From Lepidodermella squamata (Eukaryota > Gastrotricha): a stretch of DNA of 64,000 bases. Shown here one piece after another: positions 35,779-45,762 of this stretch (positions are counted from its first letter, which is position 1; each line of letters starts with the position of its first letter). The stretch is from NCBI GenBank assembly GCA_047495785.1, contig JBLDXI010000042.1, positions 2,480,001-2,544,000 on the forward strand, in the 5' to 3' direction. A program made the position numbers and the translations under genes. The notes below the pieces were generated by a model, which was not told the DNA's origin, ran no database searches, and saw only the letters and a list, made by a program, of their open reading frames with translations.

Positions 35779-36713
35779 TTATCCGACGTGACATTCTCTG
35801 AAGCAAGGAGGGCACATAGATGGCTCGCCTTCGCAATCACCACAGAAGTGTACAGTTCCGGGCGGTCTTTTAGTTGCAATGCCAGTGAAGCAATTCTTCA
35901 GCCAACACACCTTACAGAGATGTCGAATGCCTTTCCTTTGACACAAGCGATGACCGGGTGTGACGATCGACCGTATTGCGCCAACCACCGATATCGAAAC
36001 GCCACGAGACTTCGAATAGGCGAATTCACGACTATTCTTGCAAGACTTCGATGCCAAGAGGCGCACAACGTATTGAGCCTTCCTGAATAAAATATAAATA
36101 TTAGTATTTTTAAATAAATTTTTTAAATAAATAACGTTTCCACTTCAGACGTCTTATGCTTGGGGAAGCAGTATTGGCAAATGTATGGCTTAGAAAAGCA
36201 GCTATTGCAGTAATAAGCTGATATCTTCACGGTCCACCCCGGCCGATTTTCCTTCATACAATTTCGACAATTCGATTTCCCGTATTTACCATCGCTGTTT
36301 TCACTCCTAATCATAACATGGACGTCACTCTGGAAAAAAAGATGACGTCTCTGACGAGGAGCCGCTACTATCCCGTTGGGGTGCAGTTTTCCAAAACATT
36401 GGCGGCACATCGGCGGACTTCCAGGGCAATTAGCGCAGTACAGATTAGTTCGTCTTCTTTTTGAACGATGAGAAAACGTTTTACACGGCAAACATGGTCC
36501 AGTAACGCTATTCCCCGATGGCCTTGAGGTTGTGTTCAGGAGCAATAGGCGGTGAGGTGGATCAAGCGGACCTGAAACGCTCAAACCTGAGCTGCCGAGA
36601 TATTTACCAACGCTAACATCGACATTTTCTTCCTTCACACAAATTTCGGGCTTCACACGAATAGACAAATCCAATAAGTCTCCTTCCGCTTCCATAAGTA
36701 AAATTAATTCCAA
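35779..36713 (-). CDS. CRD-array protein 9 (L type): three CRDs
   Basis: Two exons (36713-36136, 36082-35779) give 293 residues; junction AC|G. L-type proteins open with GDLLDLSIRVKPE, resembling the CtBP-binding PLDLS motif, and an acidic VKEE stretch. Then come PPHRL, CRD1 (PCLPC...LYCANCPGSPPMCRQCFGKLH), QSDVHVM, CRD2 (NCRNC...YYCNSCFSKPYICQYCFPKH). Exon 2 carries a spacer, TPGHRL, and CRD3 (LCKVCWLKN...HFCGDCEGEPSMCPPCFREC). The protein stops at CHVG right after CRD3, so the second cassette lacks its partner domain. The same stop in three L genes shows this is ancestral rather than a recent break. Confidence 0.8.
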
Positions 36714-37036
36714 AATCTAAATTAAACAGTCAGTTTCTTAAATCTCATTAGTTTATCAAATTCTAGGTATCTCCAAAATTTAAATTTTAAAAATAATTTT
36801 ATTCTCATACAAGAAAGGGCGCGGATCATTTGCCCAAAATATTTCTGGTGCGAAAATAGATATATGTTGAATCGATAATTTTAGGATAATCTAAAATATC
36901 GATTGATATCGGAAAAATCGGAGTATAAGGGCACACATATATATGTAGTAGGAAATTTTACTTCTCAAGACGCACAACCTCACATTTCAATCTCAAATAC
37001 ACCTAAATGGTCAAAATCACAGAAGAAGTATATTTT

Positions 37037-38073
37037 TCAGGTTGCTTCCTTGTCAATTATAATATGACTGTCGACGCAGTTTCGGCAAATGCGGGGTTTC
37101 CCTGGGCAAGTTTCACAAAAATGTACCGTTAGACATGCCCTTTTCCGCGCAGCCGAGAATTCTAAGCCTTCCTCCACCCATTTATCGATACAACTCGCAC
37201 ACTCGAGCCGTTTCACACCTGGGCTCTGGCTGAGTTTCCCAATCACGTGATCTGACGGCTTAATAGCGGCTCGTGTTCCGATTGTTCCATCAGGGTGAAA
37301 GTGGGCGAAACACTGTTGACACATCGCCGGCTGGCCTTCACACGACGAACAGAAGTACTTAGTCTTTCGGCTCCCATTAAACTTGATGTCTTCGTCCAAG
37401 CATCGGGCTTTACACATTACACAACGAGTTCTTGAAAGATGACTCCATGTAAGGTGATGACCAGGCTCACATAGCGGCTCAGGTTCCCTGAAAAATTCCG
37501 TGTTGCGGAAATTAGAGAATTTCAGATTCTTGCTTCACCTGAAACTTACTTTTCAACAGGCGACGCGTTATGAGCGGGGAAGCAATTTCGGCAAATAAAA
37601 GGCTTTGAAAAGCAACTGCCACAATAAACTTGCGCTTTTCTGACTTGCGCTGCTCCTTTCCTGTTGATTGCTCTTTTGTTCTTTGTTCCTTCTCTTCTCT
37701 TTCTAATGCAGTTTCTGCAAAGTCTGTAAGCTGGCCTGCCTTTGCTGTCATTTCGCTGGGCCATTTTATGGACATCCGACTTGAACCAACGCGCTAGAAA
37801 ATCAAATTTCAACCGACGGAATGGAACAACAACTCCATTCGGGTGTTTCAAGATGAAACAATCCCTGCAAAAATACGGCTTCTCAGGGCAATCGCTGCAG
37901 TATAGACAGGTTTGTTTGCCATTACGACAAAGCGAGCACCTCCTGATTCGGCGCCGGCAACATCCGTCTTTTGTTTGCTTTATTTCTTCAGTGGCGATAA
38001 GGCGATGTGGCTCATTTATAAGCGTCCCCAGCTTGAAAGAACTTTCTCCTCTTGCAGTCACGGATGTTATCAT
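37037..38073 (-). CDS. CRD-array protein 10 (M type): four CRDs
   Basis: Two exons (38073-37550, 37487-37037) give 324 residues; junction AA|G. Domain order is the M type: NEPHRLIATE, CRD1 (RCSLCRNGK...YCSDCPEKPYFCRDCFILKH), KSDVHKM, CRD2 (LCRNC...VYCGSCFSKPFICRNCFPAH), EPGHHL, CRD3 (RCVMCKARC...YFCSSCEGQPAMCQQCFAHFH), PSDHVIG, CRD4 (ECASCIDKW...HFCETCPGKPRICRNCVDSH). The usual CF before the last His is CV in CRD4. Exon 2 is highly similar at DNA level to that of members 6 and 8, indicating recent duplication or gene conversion. Confidence 0.8.
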
Positions 38074-38709
38074 ATTTCTGAAGTTTATTTCCGAAGTATA
38101 TTATGAATTTATTATATGATTTGTAACATCATAGCCTACAATCGAAACTAAATTTTCACAATCTGGAACAGGATTGAGAGCGGCCAAAAAGAATTATTGG
38201 GAAAGTTAGGAAAATTTGGAAAATATAGAATTGTCCTCAAAAATATAGGTCGAGTAGCTTGGCCGATATTTGTATGATATAACACGAGTAGGAATCTATA
38301 TTTTACGGTATAACATTCGTAAATCGTTTATATCTGAACTCGCCGTACTCGATTTACTCATCTCCACTCGTCTTCGACTCGTTCCGATTCGTAAATCTCG
38401 GTCGGCTCCGTTCAGATATAGACTCTTTACTCGTGCTATATCAGACAAATATAGCCGACAAATTATATATGTATGTAGTTTTCAAATGCCAATGGTTACG
38501 TCTCCCTGATTCGTATCAATTTACCCGACGTGACGATCTAACAAATTCAAATGTCCTAATCGAAAATAAATTTTCAAAATAAAAAACAGGATTTAGTGCG
38601 GCAAAAAAATTGGGAAAATTGGAAAAAATAGGAAAAATTTATTCGATAAAATGTATAATATTCAGGTGTCTATTCTACGTCTCTCTGATTCGAAGATTAG
38701 AACTCAAAT

Positions 38710-39648
38710 TTATCCGACGTGACATTCTCTGAAGCAAGCAAAGCACATAGGCGGTTCGCCTTCGCAATCACCACAGAATCGTACAGTCGATACCGGCTTT
38801 TTCTTTGCACTGTCAGAGAAGCAATTCTTCAGCCAACACACCTTACAGAGATGTCGAATGCCTTTCCTTTGACACAAGCGATGACCGGGTGAGACAATCG
38901 ACCTTATTGCGTCAGCCACCGATATCGAAACGCCACGAGACTTTAAACCGACCAATTCACGGTTATTATTGTAGGACTTCGATGCCAAGAGGCGCAAAAC
39001 GAAGTGATCCTTCCTGATCAGCATGAATACATGTAATTCGAGAAGAAGTTGGAGAATTTTCGTAACTCACGTTTCTACTTCAGAAGTCTTGTGCTTGGGG
39101 AAGCAGTAATGGCAAATGAAAGGCTTAGAAAAGCAGCTGCTGCAGTAAAAGACTGATAGTTTTGTTTTCCACCCTGTTCGTCTTTCAATCGAACAATTTC
39201 GACATCTCGTTTGCACACTTTTTCTATCGCTTATTTCACGCCTGAGCATAACATGGACGTCACTCTGAAACAGAAGATGACGTCTGGTGCCCGAAACTGT
39301 TATTATTACACCGTTAAGGTGCAGTTTTCCAAAACATTGGCGGCACATCGCCGGACTGCCAGGGCAATTGGAGCAGTATCTGATAGTTGACGTGTAACGC
39401 GGGGGTGATAATTTTTTACAAGGCAGACATGCCTTCCGATCGCGTAGTCCAGTTTCTTTTGACCACGAATCGAAGGACAATAGTTGGTGAGGCTGGTCAG
39501 GCAAACTAGAAACGCTATGAACTGAGAGATCGAGAGATTCAGCAACGCTAGCATCGAAACTATCTTTCTTCACGAAAATTGCTTGCGTTACTCGCTTACT
39601 AGACAAATCCACCAAGTCACCTTCGTTGCCCGTTTCCATCAAATCCAT
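38710..39648 (-). CDS. CRD-array protein 11 (L type): three CRDs
   Basis: Two exons (39648-39071, 39013-38710) give 293 residues; junction AC|G. It starts MDLMETGNEGDLVDLSSKR, with a further ESLDLSVHSV before the HQLL lead-in. CRD1 is ACLPCKKLS...RYCSNCPGSPAMCRQCFGKLH; the linker is QSDVHVM; CRD2 is RCRNC...FYCSSCFSKPFICHYCFPKH. Exon 2 has SPGHRL and CRD3 (LCKVCWLKN...RFCGDCEGEPPMCFACFREC) and stops at CHVG as in the other L genes. Confidence 0.8.
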
Positions 39649-39669
39649 ATTTTTTCAATTCTCTTCTAA

Positions 39670-39861
39670 TTAACGAATCCTAGGCCAAATTTGGTCAAAA
39701 TTGTTCCAAGCCTGCTCAACAAAATTCGTCTCATTCTTTTGCGTTCTTTTTAGCAAACAATAAATAACGTCGTGAAAATTGGGCTCCATGGGGCTCACTG
39801 ACAACAGTCTCCAGCCCAGTTGCGTAACCGATGGCTGATACATCATTTTCAAAATGTTCAA
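39670..39861 (-). pseudogene. Relic of an M-type gene start
   Basis: The frame begins MMYQPSVTQLGWRLLSV and soon loses the M-type sequence. The upstream flank at 39858-39985 matches the flanks of intact M genes. No CRD follows before the next L gene (39648). This is the expected position of an M gene in the repeated M-L unit, so most of the gene has been deleted. Confidence 0.6.
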
Positions 39862-39984
39862 ATTTTAACGATTTGTGATATACTAGCCTAAAATCAAAAA
39901 GAAAGTTTCACAATGAAATACAGAATTCAGAAAGGCCAAAACAATTATTTTGAAAGATAAGAAAATTTGGAAAAATAAACTGCT

Positions 39985-40090
39985 GTAAGGTCACCTAAAT
40001 ACAACGTGTCCCAGAATTTGCGCAACTATTTGTTAATTTTGCAACTTTTTGTATAAAATTCAAGAAATTTTATGAAATTGAACCTACCGA
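39985..40090. mobile_element. Chimeric element remnant in M-type flank
   Basis: The segment begins with TAAGGTCACCTAAATA, the left arm of the 88-bp element, and switches directly to ACGTGTCCCAGAATTTG followed by GCAACTTTTTGTA...AATTCAA. That second part matches the left end of the element at 57474-57762. It looks like one element inserted into another with later loss of the right sides. Confidence 0.5.
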
Positions 40091-40169
40091 GAGAATACTA
40101 AGGGAATACTCTATGGCTAGCCATGGAGAAATAAAATTTCCCCCCGATCTGGAACCCCGAGTGAGTTTG

Positions 40170-40806
40170 GCGCAGCCAAACGAATCGAGGGGTTCCAGAA
40201 GCAAGCGGGGCACATGGGCGGTTCACCTTCGCAGTCACCACAGAATCGTAGTCTCGCTCGGCTTTTTCTTTGCACTGACAGTGAGGCATATCTTCAGCCA
40301 ACACACCTTACAGGAACGCGGCTTGCCTTTCCTTCGACGCAACCGATGACCAGGAGAGACGACCGACCTTGTTATGTCAGCCACAAATATCGAAATGCCA
40401 CGAGACCTCAAATAGGCCAATTCATGCCTACTTTTCACAGGATTCGACGCCAACAGACGCATAACAGATCGATTCTTCCTGTAATGTAGAAAGAAACATT
40501 GCGATATAAGGTATGAAAACGCGCGTAACCCACGTTTCCACCTCAGACACCCTATGCTTGGGGAAGCAGTATTGGCAAATGTAAGGTTTAGAAAAGCAAC
40601 TGTTGCAGTAGAAGTCTGCCCTTTTCACCGTCCCACTCGGCCGTTTTCATCGAACAACTACGACACTTCGATTTCATGTAGTTACCGTTGCTTGTTTCAT
40701 GCCTCAGCATAACATGAACATCACTCTGGAACAGAACATGACGTCTGGAACCCGAAGCTGTTATTACAGCGTTAAGGTGCAGTTTTCCAAAACAAGCCCG
40801 GCACAA
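40170..40806 (-). pseudogene. L-type CRD gene with truncation and frameshifts
   Basis: Homology to L genes runs from the middle of CRD1 (CRACFGKLHLN) through QSDVHVM, CRD2, PGHRL and CRD3. The first half of CRD1 and the N-terminus are missing; sequence upstream is M-type 5' flank. Within CRD2 the frame shifts between CRSCSMK and FYCNSCFSKPYICQYCFPKH. Within CRD3 it shifts again between KKKPSETT and FCGDCEGEPPMCPACF. At least two frameshifts and one deletion make it non-functional. Confidence 0.85.
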
Positions 40807-40964
40807 TAAGCTCCTGCCCAGTTTCCAAAAAGTATATTCAAATTTTAACGATTTGTCATATATAATAACCTAAAATCGAAAAGAAAGTTTCACAATGAAA
40901 AACATAATTCAGAACGGCCAAAACAACGATTGCGAAAGATATGAAAATTTGGAAAAATATAGAG

Positions 40965-41052
40965 TAAGGTTACTTAAATATGCGTAAAAAGTGACGACAT
41001 TTTTCAAACACCTGCAAAGTCAGCAATTTTTATGCATATTTAGGTAGCCTTA
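40965..41052. mobile_element. Short (88 bp) inverted-repeat element in array flank
   Basis: TAAGGTTACTTAAATATGCG on the left is the imperfect reverse complement of CGATTT-free right end TGCATATTTAGGTAGCCTTA. Only about 35 bp separate the arms. The same left arm occurs at 39985-40001, at the matching place in another M-type flank, where it breaks off into the word ACGTGTCCCAG of a different element. Confidence 0.6.
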
Positions 41053-41132
41053 CCCTATTCGACAAATTATGTGATTTTCAGAGGCCAATTATTTTTATGT
41101 CTTTCTGATTCGAATCGATCAGAGCTCCTAAT

Positions 41133-42082
41133 TTATCCGACGTGACATTCTCTGAAGCAGGGAGGACACATAGATGGCTCGCCTTCGCAATCACCACAGA
41201 CTTGCACAGTCAAGGTTGGCTTTTTCTTTGCACTGCCAGTAAAGTAACTCTTCAGCCAACAGACCTTACACGGACGTGACTGGCCTTTGCTTCGACGCAA
41301 GCGATGACCGGGAGATACTACCGAGGTTATAACGTCAGCCATCGATATCGAGATGCCAAGAGAGCTCAAATAGGCCAATTCACGGCCATTCGACATGGTA
41401 GACTTCGACGCCAATATACGCCTGATGTATTGATCCTTCCTAAAAAAGCATATATTTAGATTAGATAATGTTAAACCACTCGCGAAACTCACGTTTCCAC
41501 TTCAGAATTATTGTGCTTGGGGAAGCAGTATTGGCAAATAAAAGGCTTAGAAAAGCAGCTATTGCAGTGAAAAGCTGATAGCTTCACGGTCCGTCCCGGC
41601 CGATTTTCCATCGAACAATTTCTACAGTATTTACCGTCGCTTTTTTCATGCCTTATCATAACATGAACATCACTCTGGAACAGAAGATGACGTCTCTGAG
41701 GGGAAGCTGCTATTATCATACCGTTAGGGTGCAGTTTTCCAAAACATTGACGGCACATCGCCGGACTTCCAGGGCAATTAGCACAGTATCTGATAGTTGA
41801 TCGGTAATGTGAGGGTGATGAATTTTTACAAGGCAAACATTGCTTCCGATTGCGTTGTCCAGTTTGTTTTGACCACGAATCGAAGGACAGTAGGTGGTGA
41901 GGCTGATCAGGCGAACCAGAAACGCTATGAACTGAAAGATCGAGAGATTCAGCAACGCTAACATCGATACTTTCTTCCTTCACAAAAATTTCGGGTTTTA
42001 CACGAATGGTTAAATCCAATAAGTCTCCTTCGTAGCCCGTTTCCATCATATGAAAATGAGGTTTAAAATCTAAGTTGAACAT
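41133..42082 (-). CDS. CRD-array protein 13 (L type): three CRDs
   Basis: Two exons (42082-41493, 41439-41133) give about 298 residues from MFNLDFKPHFHMMETG; a start at the later MMETG (42049) is equally likely by comparison with sister genes. It has GDLLDLTIRVKPE, ESLDLSVHSV, the HHLL lead-in, CRD1 (QCLPC...RYCANCPGSPAMCRQCFGKLH), QSDVHVM, CRD2 (YCRNC...FHCNSCFSKPFICQYCFPKH), SPGHRL and CRD3 (PCKVCWLKS...QVCGDCEGEPSMCPPCFREC), ending CHVG. Junction AC|G. This is the 5'-most L gene; its upstream flank at 42100-42310 is similar to that of member 11. Confidence 0.8.
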
Positions 42083-42319
42083 GAAATTTTTCAATCATCT
42101 TCTAGTTAACGAATCTTATAGGTGAAATTGTTCCAGACTTAACTTAATTCGCCTCTTTCTTTTGCTTTCTTTCCAGCAAAAAATACCGTGGAGGAAACAT
42201 TTAGAAATCGCTGACCATGGATCAGGTATCAGGTATGCAAAAAAGTTGACCCATTCTTCGAAGACTGCCATTTGAAAGCAGAAGCTCGGACCAATCTTTC
42301 GCATTTCGAACGGTACCTA

Positions 42320-42812
42320 CATTGAAAGTTGTTTAAACCGGACCGGTCTAAACCGGACATTCTCTAAACCGGACGATTTCGGGTGGCTCGATCCGAAAGT
42401 GTGGACTTTACATTATAATTTTATTGTCTAAACCGGACTCTCTAAACCGGACTGGTGTATAAACCGGACGGATTTGGGGCTCGAAGTCCGGTTTATGCAA
42501 TAAAAAGTCAAATTTTCTATATAATTTTGAAGGAAGTGCCAGCCCCTGCCTGACAAGAGTAGCCTCAAAATTTCGAAAAAAATTTAACTTCCAAAATATT
42601 GCGAATATAGCTGAATATGTTGATTATTTATATTAAAATTGTCGATTCCGTATTCAAAAACTATTACTTAGCTTGTAAAACTTGAAAATTCCATGAATTT
42701 CACGTGGTATTTCCTATACCGGACTAAGTCCGGTTTAAAATAATTCGGACTTTCTCTAAACCGGACGATTTTGCCTGGCACGACCTTAGTCCGGTTTAGA
42801 CAACTTTCACTG
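42320..42812. mobile_element. MITE with TAAACCGGAC subrepeats, TA-flanked
   Basis: The left end CATTGAAAGTTGTTTAAACC is complementary to the right end GGTTTAGACAACTTTCACTG, and TA flanks both sides. The word TAAACCGGAC or its complement appears about eight times, clustered near both ends. TA target site and CAGTGAAAG terminus are like pogo/Tc1-type elements. No transposase frame is present. Confidence 0.75.
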
Positions 42813-43110
42813 TATATATCTATTAGGGTTCATCAGGAAAATTTAATATCTTCGAAGCCGTTCAAAGCTCGTAATTACCTCTTGTGAAATAAGACCATGC
42901 TAGAGTATCTTCAATAAAGTATTCAAATTAAGAAAAAACATGCATAAAGGAAACTACGAATTACCCGCGACTTCAGCCTCCAAATTTTTCCAGATTTTTC
43001 GTTCTAAAAACTGGGATGGAAATCAGAAACCAAGTTTTTCATTATGAATTACAAGAAATTATAGTCAAGAATCATAGAATTTCCACCATTGTCAAAAGGA
43101 AATAGTTGTA
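42813..43110. other. Intergenic gap, nothing recognised
   Basis: About 300 bp of AT-rich sequence between the element and the 3' end of array member 14. I see no domain or repeat in it. Confidence 0.4.
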
Positions 43111-44282
43111 CTACAATTCTTTAGAGCGATGGTCATCGAAACAGATCCTGCATATGAACGGTTTGTCCGGGCATGTATCGCAAAAATAGTAAGACCGGTT
43201 TGTCATTCGACGCGCGACTTTCGGCTCAAATCCTTGCGCCTCAAATTTTTTCACACAGTCAACGCATTTATAGGTTCTCGAGCTTTTCTTCCCAGGCACG
43301 GCAGGAGTCTTCTTCAAGATGTGACCCGACTGCCACGTGAAACGCTTCCCACTGACAAGCGGCTCGATTTTACCGTCTTCATGTGTGCTAATGAAACATT
43401 GCTGACACATCGGCGGTTGACCTTCGCAGTCAGCGCAGTAATACAGCGTATTGTGTTTAGTGTCAGATTCATCGCCCATCATGGAACGCATCTTTAGCTC
43501 ACAAACTCTACATTTGCGAGGCTTCTTTCCCGGTCGAATGCGGAGATTGTGCCTGCCTTTCACAAGAAACAGCTGGCTGAATGAAGCCACTGGGTTCGGA
43601 GCATCTTCCAGTTTACTGGCATCATTATTCAGTGAGCTCAAGTGAGCAACTTTTAAGGGAGACAATTTCCCAGCCAAAAGCGATCGAATGTTGTCATCTG
43701 AACTGAAAAATAAGTAGCTTGTTATCAATAGAAATTATTTTTTTATTCAAATTACACTTCAACTGCTGAAGCTTCGTGACTGGGAAAGCAATAGTGGCAA
43801 ATGAAAGGCTTTGAAAAGCAACTGTTGCAGAAATACGCTGTGCTCTTGACCTTCCAATTCTCATCTCCCCTCGTCGGGCAATATCGGCACGGTTTGAAAA
43901 TTCGATTACCATTCTCATCAAGTTTCTCAATCATTTCATGGGTTTCAGACTTGAAACATTGTTTAAGAGAGAATCTACTTCTGATTAATCCGTTTGGGTG
44001 GCTCTGTTTGAAGCAGTCTATGCATAACCAAGGCTTCCCAGGACAGTCGGAACAGAGCATGACAGTTTTTCGGGACGTGAGTGATTCACTGCCAGGGCAT
44101 AAAGAGCTACCACATCTTTGTGATTTGTGTACCTGAAAGCCTATCCTTTTCCCGGACATTCCGTCACCTGCAACGAGCCAATGACGGCTGCCGGTCGAAA
44201 ACGAAGCAGATGACAAATTTGATGGCTGAGGATTCACAGAGAGAGCCTCCATTTTCGGCTTTTTCTTTCTCAAATTATACAT
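43111..44282 (-). CDS. CRD-array protein 14: four CRDs
   Basis: Two exons (44282-43756, 43702-43111) give 372 residues; junction GT|T. It begins MYNLRKKKPKMEALSV. A short polar leader precedes RHWL, then CRD1 (RCGSSLC...LCSDCPGKPWLCIDCFKQSH), KSETHEM, CRD2 (PCRYC...YFCNSCFSKPFICHYCFPSH), a spacer, RHNLRI, CRD3 (KCRVCELKM...YYCADCEGQPPMCQQCFISTH), QSGHIL, CRD4 (KCVDCVKKF...YFCDTCPDKPFICRICFDDH). It has the same exon break as M and L genes, after CRD2, but its sequence is more divergent. CRD1 has two residues more than usual between its first cysteines. It starts 68 bp after member 15 ends. Confidence 0.82.
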
Positions 44283-44350
44283 ATTTTAGCAAAAAATTAA
44301 TCTAAAGAAATTGATAAAAATTTGCAAAACATTAATTATATTATTCTTAT

Positions 44351-45524
44351 TTATTTATTTACTGGCTTTTTATTGTGATCATCGAAACATTTACGGCAAA
44401 TGTACGGCTTTTCAGGGCATGTATCGCAGAAGTAACTCGAAGAATTGCACATCCTCCTCGCAACGTTTTCGGCTATACCTTGAGACATCCATTTCGGGAC
44501 ACAGTCGACACATTTGAAAGTTTTTGATGTCCCTTGGGGACGGTTTAGCTTCAGAACGTGGCCCGACTCCCAGCTAAATCGCCGCCCACCTTCAACGGGT
44601 TCTATCGTACCGCCCTCGTGAGATTTTACGAAACAGCTGGAACAGATAGATGGCTTACCATCGCAATCCGAGCAATAATAGATAGTAATGGGTACATAGG
44701 ACTTCAATTTTCCTTCGCCAATCAGCTTTATTCTACAAGCCCTACATTGCCGATACTGCTTATTAGGTCGGACTAGGAGGCGATGGCTCTCTCGAATTAC
44801 AGTCAATCCATCTGGTTTTGATACAGCAGCGGCAATTTTTGACGGAACCAGAATTTCATCCGTCAATAGGGATCGATAATAAACTTCGGACCTGAAATAA
44901 AATATTTAAGAAAATTGAAAATTGGAAAATCACCCTATATTACGTTTCAACATCGCTTGTCTTGTGAGCAGGAAAGCAGTGACGGCAAATATAGGGCTTC
45001 GAGAAACAGGAGCTGCAGTAGTACGAACTTCTCTTTACCACCCAGTTTTCATCCTTCTTAGAACCACAATCGCGGCAATCCTTGAAAATCAACTCTCCGC
45101 CATCATCAAATTCTTCGAGCATTACATGATTAAGTGAGTCAAACACCACGTGCCGGGGCCGCGGGGGTTCGATAACCCCGTCCGGGTGATATTTCTTGAA
45201 GCAGTTCTCGCAAAACCAAGGCTTCGCTGGGCAATCGCGGCAAAACGTGCAAGTTAGGCCAGACTTACCCCGTAGGCACTTCGAACTCGCGCATTTTTGC
45301 AGGAGACGCGTACCCTTTTTATCTGATCTATCGGTAGCAGCCAGACGGTGAGGCCCAGGAGAAGGGTTTGCCGTTTCCGATGATTCCACTTCAGATTTCA
45401 GAGGCAAAAGGGTTGAGTTTTCATCTATGGTAGAAGAACTGTTAACGTTTCCAACTCTTCCACTTCGCGACAAGTCCAATGGCTGAATGTCAGTCGAATC
45501 ACCGGGTAAATTATTATTTTTCAT
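44351..45524 (-). CDS. CRD-array protein 15: PLDLS motif and four CRDs
   Basis: Two exons (45524-44944, 44891-44351) give 373 residues; junction AC|G. The N-terminus carries an exact PLDLS (DIQPLDLSRSG), the consensus for binding the CtBP corepressor. Then come PHRLAATD, CRD1 (KCASSKC...FCRDCPAKPWFCENCFKKYH), LNHVM, CRD2 (DCRDC...YYCSSCFSKPYICRHCFPAH), SHRLLV, CRD3 (QCRACRIKL...YYCSDCDGKPSICSSCFVKSH), ESGHVL, CRD4 (KCVDCVPKW...YFCDTCPEKPYICRKCFDDH). This protein shows the whole architecture most clearly and may be closest to the ancestral four-CRD form. Confidence 0.85.
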
Positions 45525-45762
45525 TCTAATTCATCAGTTTTTCTACAGCTACTTAAAAATGCCGGGCAATGATTAAATTAAATAAATAAGTCAAATCAAT
45601 TTTCTGGAACGAGTTGCTGGAAATAAACAAATAAGCTCGCGTTCAATTCCAAGTACAGTATCATTACAATTTAAAAAATTCTAAAAATAGAAAGAAAATT
45701 CCTCCTTAAATATTCTTAGAAAAATCGAGAATCAAATCAGCGGATTGTAGTCAAATTAAATA

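Larger units (their letters stand above)
32098..42310 (-). repeat. Tandem array of a two-gene M-L unit
   Basis: Reading along transcription, M and L genes or relics alternate: M flank fused to L pseudogene (40965-40170), M relic then L (39861-38710), M then L (38073-35779), M then L relic (35598-33330), M (33165-32098). M genes share a 5' flank of about 120 bp containing GGCCAAAA and AGGAAAATTTGGAAAA words (33172-33290, 35600-35700, 38105-38230, 39858-39985, 40836-40965, and an extra copy near 38550-38650). L genes share a flank containing TTAACGAATC. The unit is therefore about 2.3-4 kb and has duplicated several times. Confidence 0.75.
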
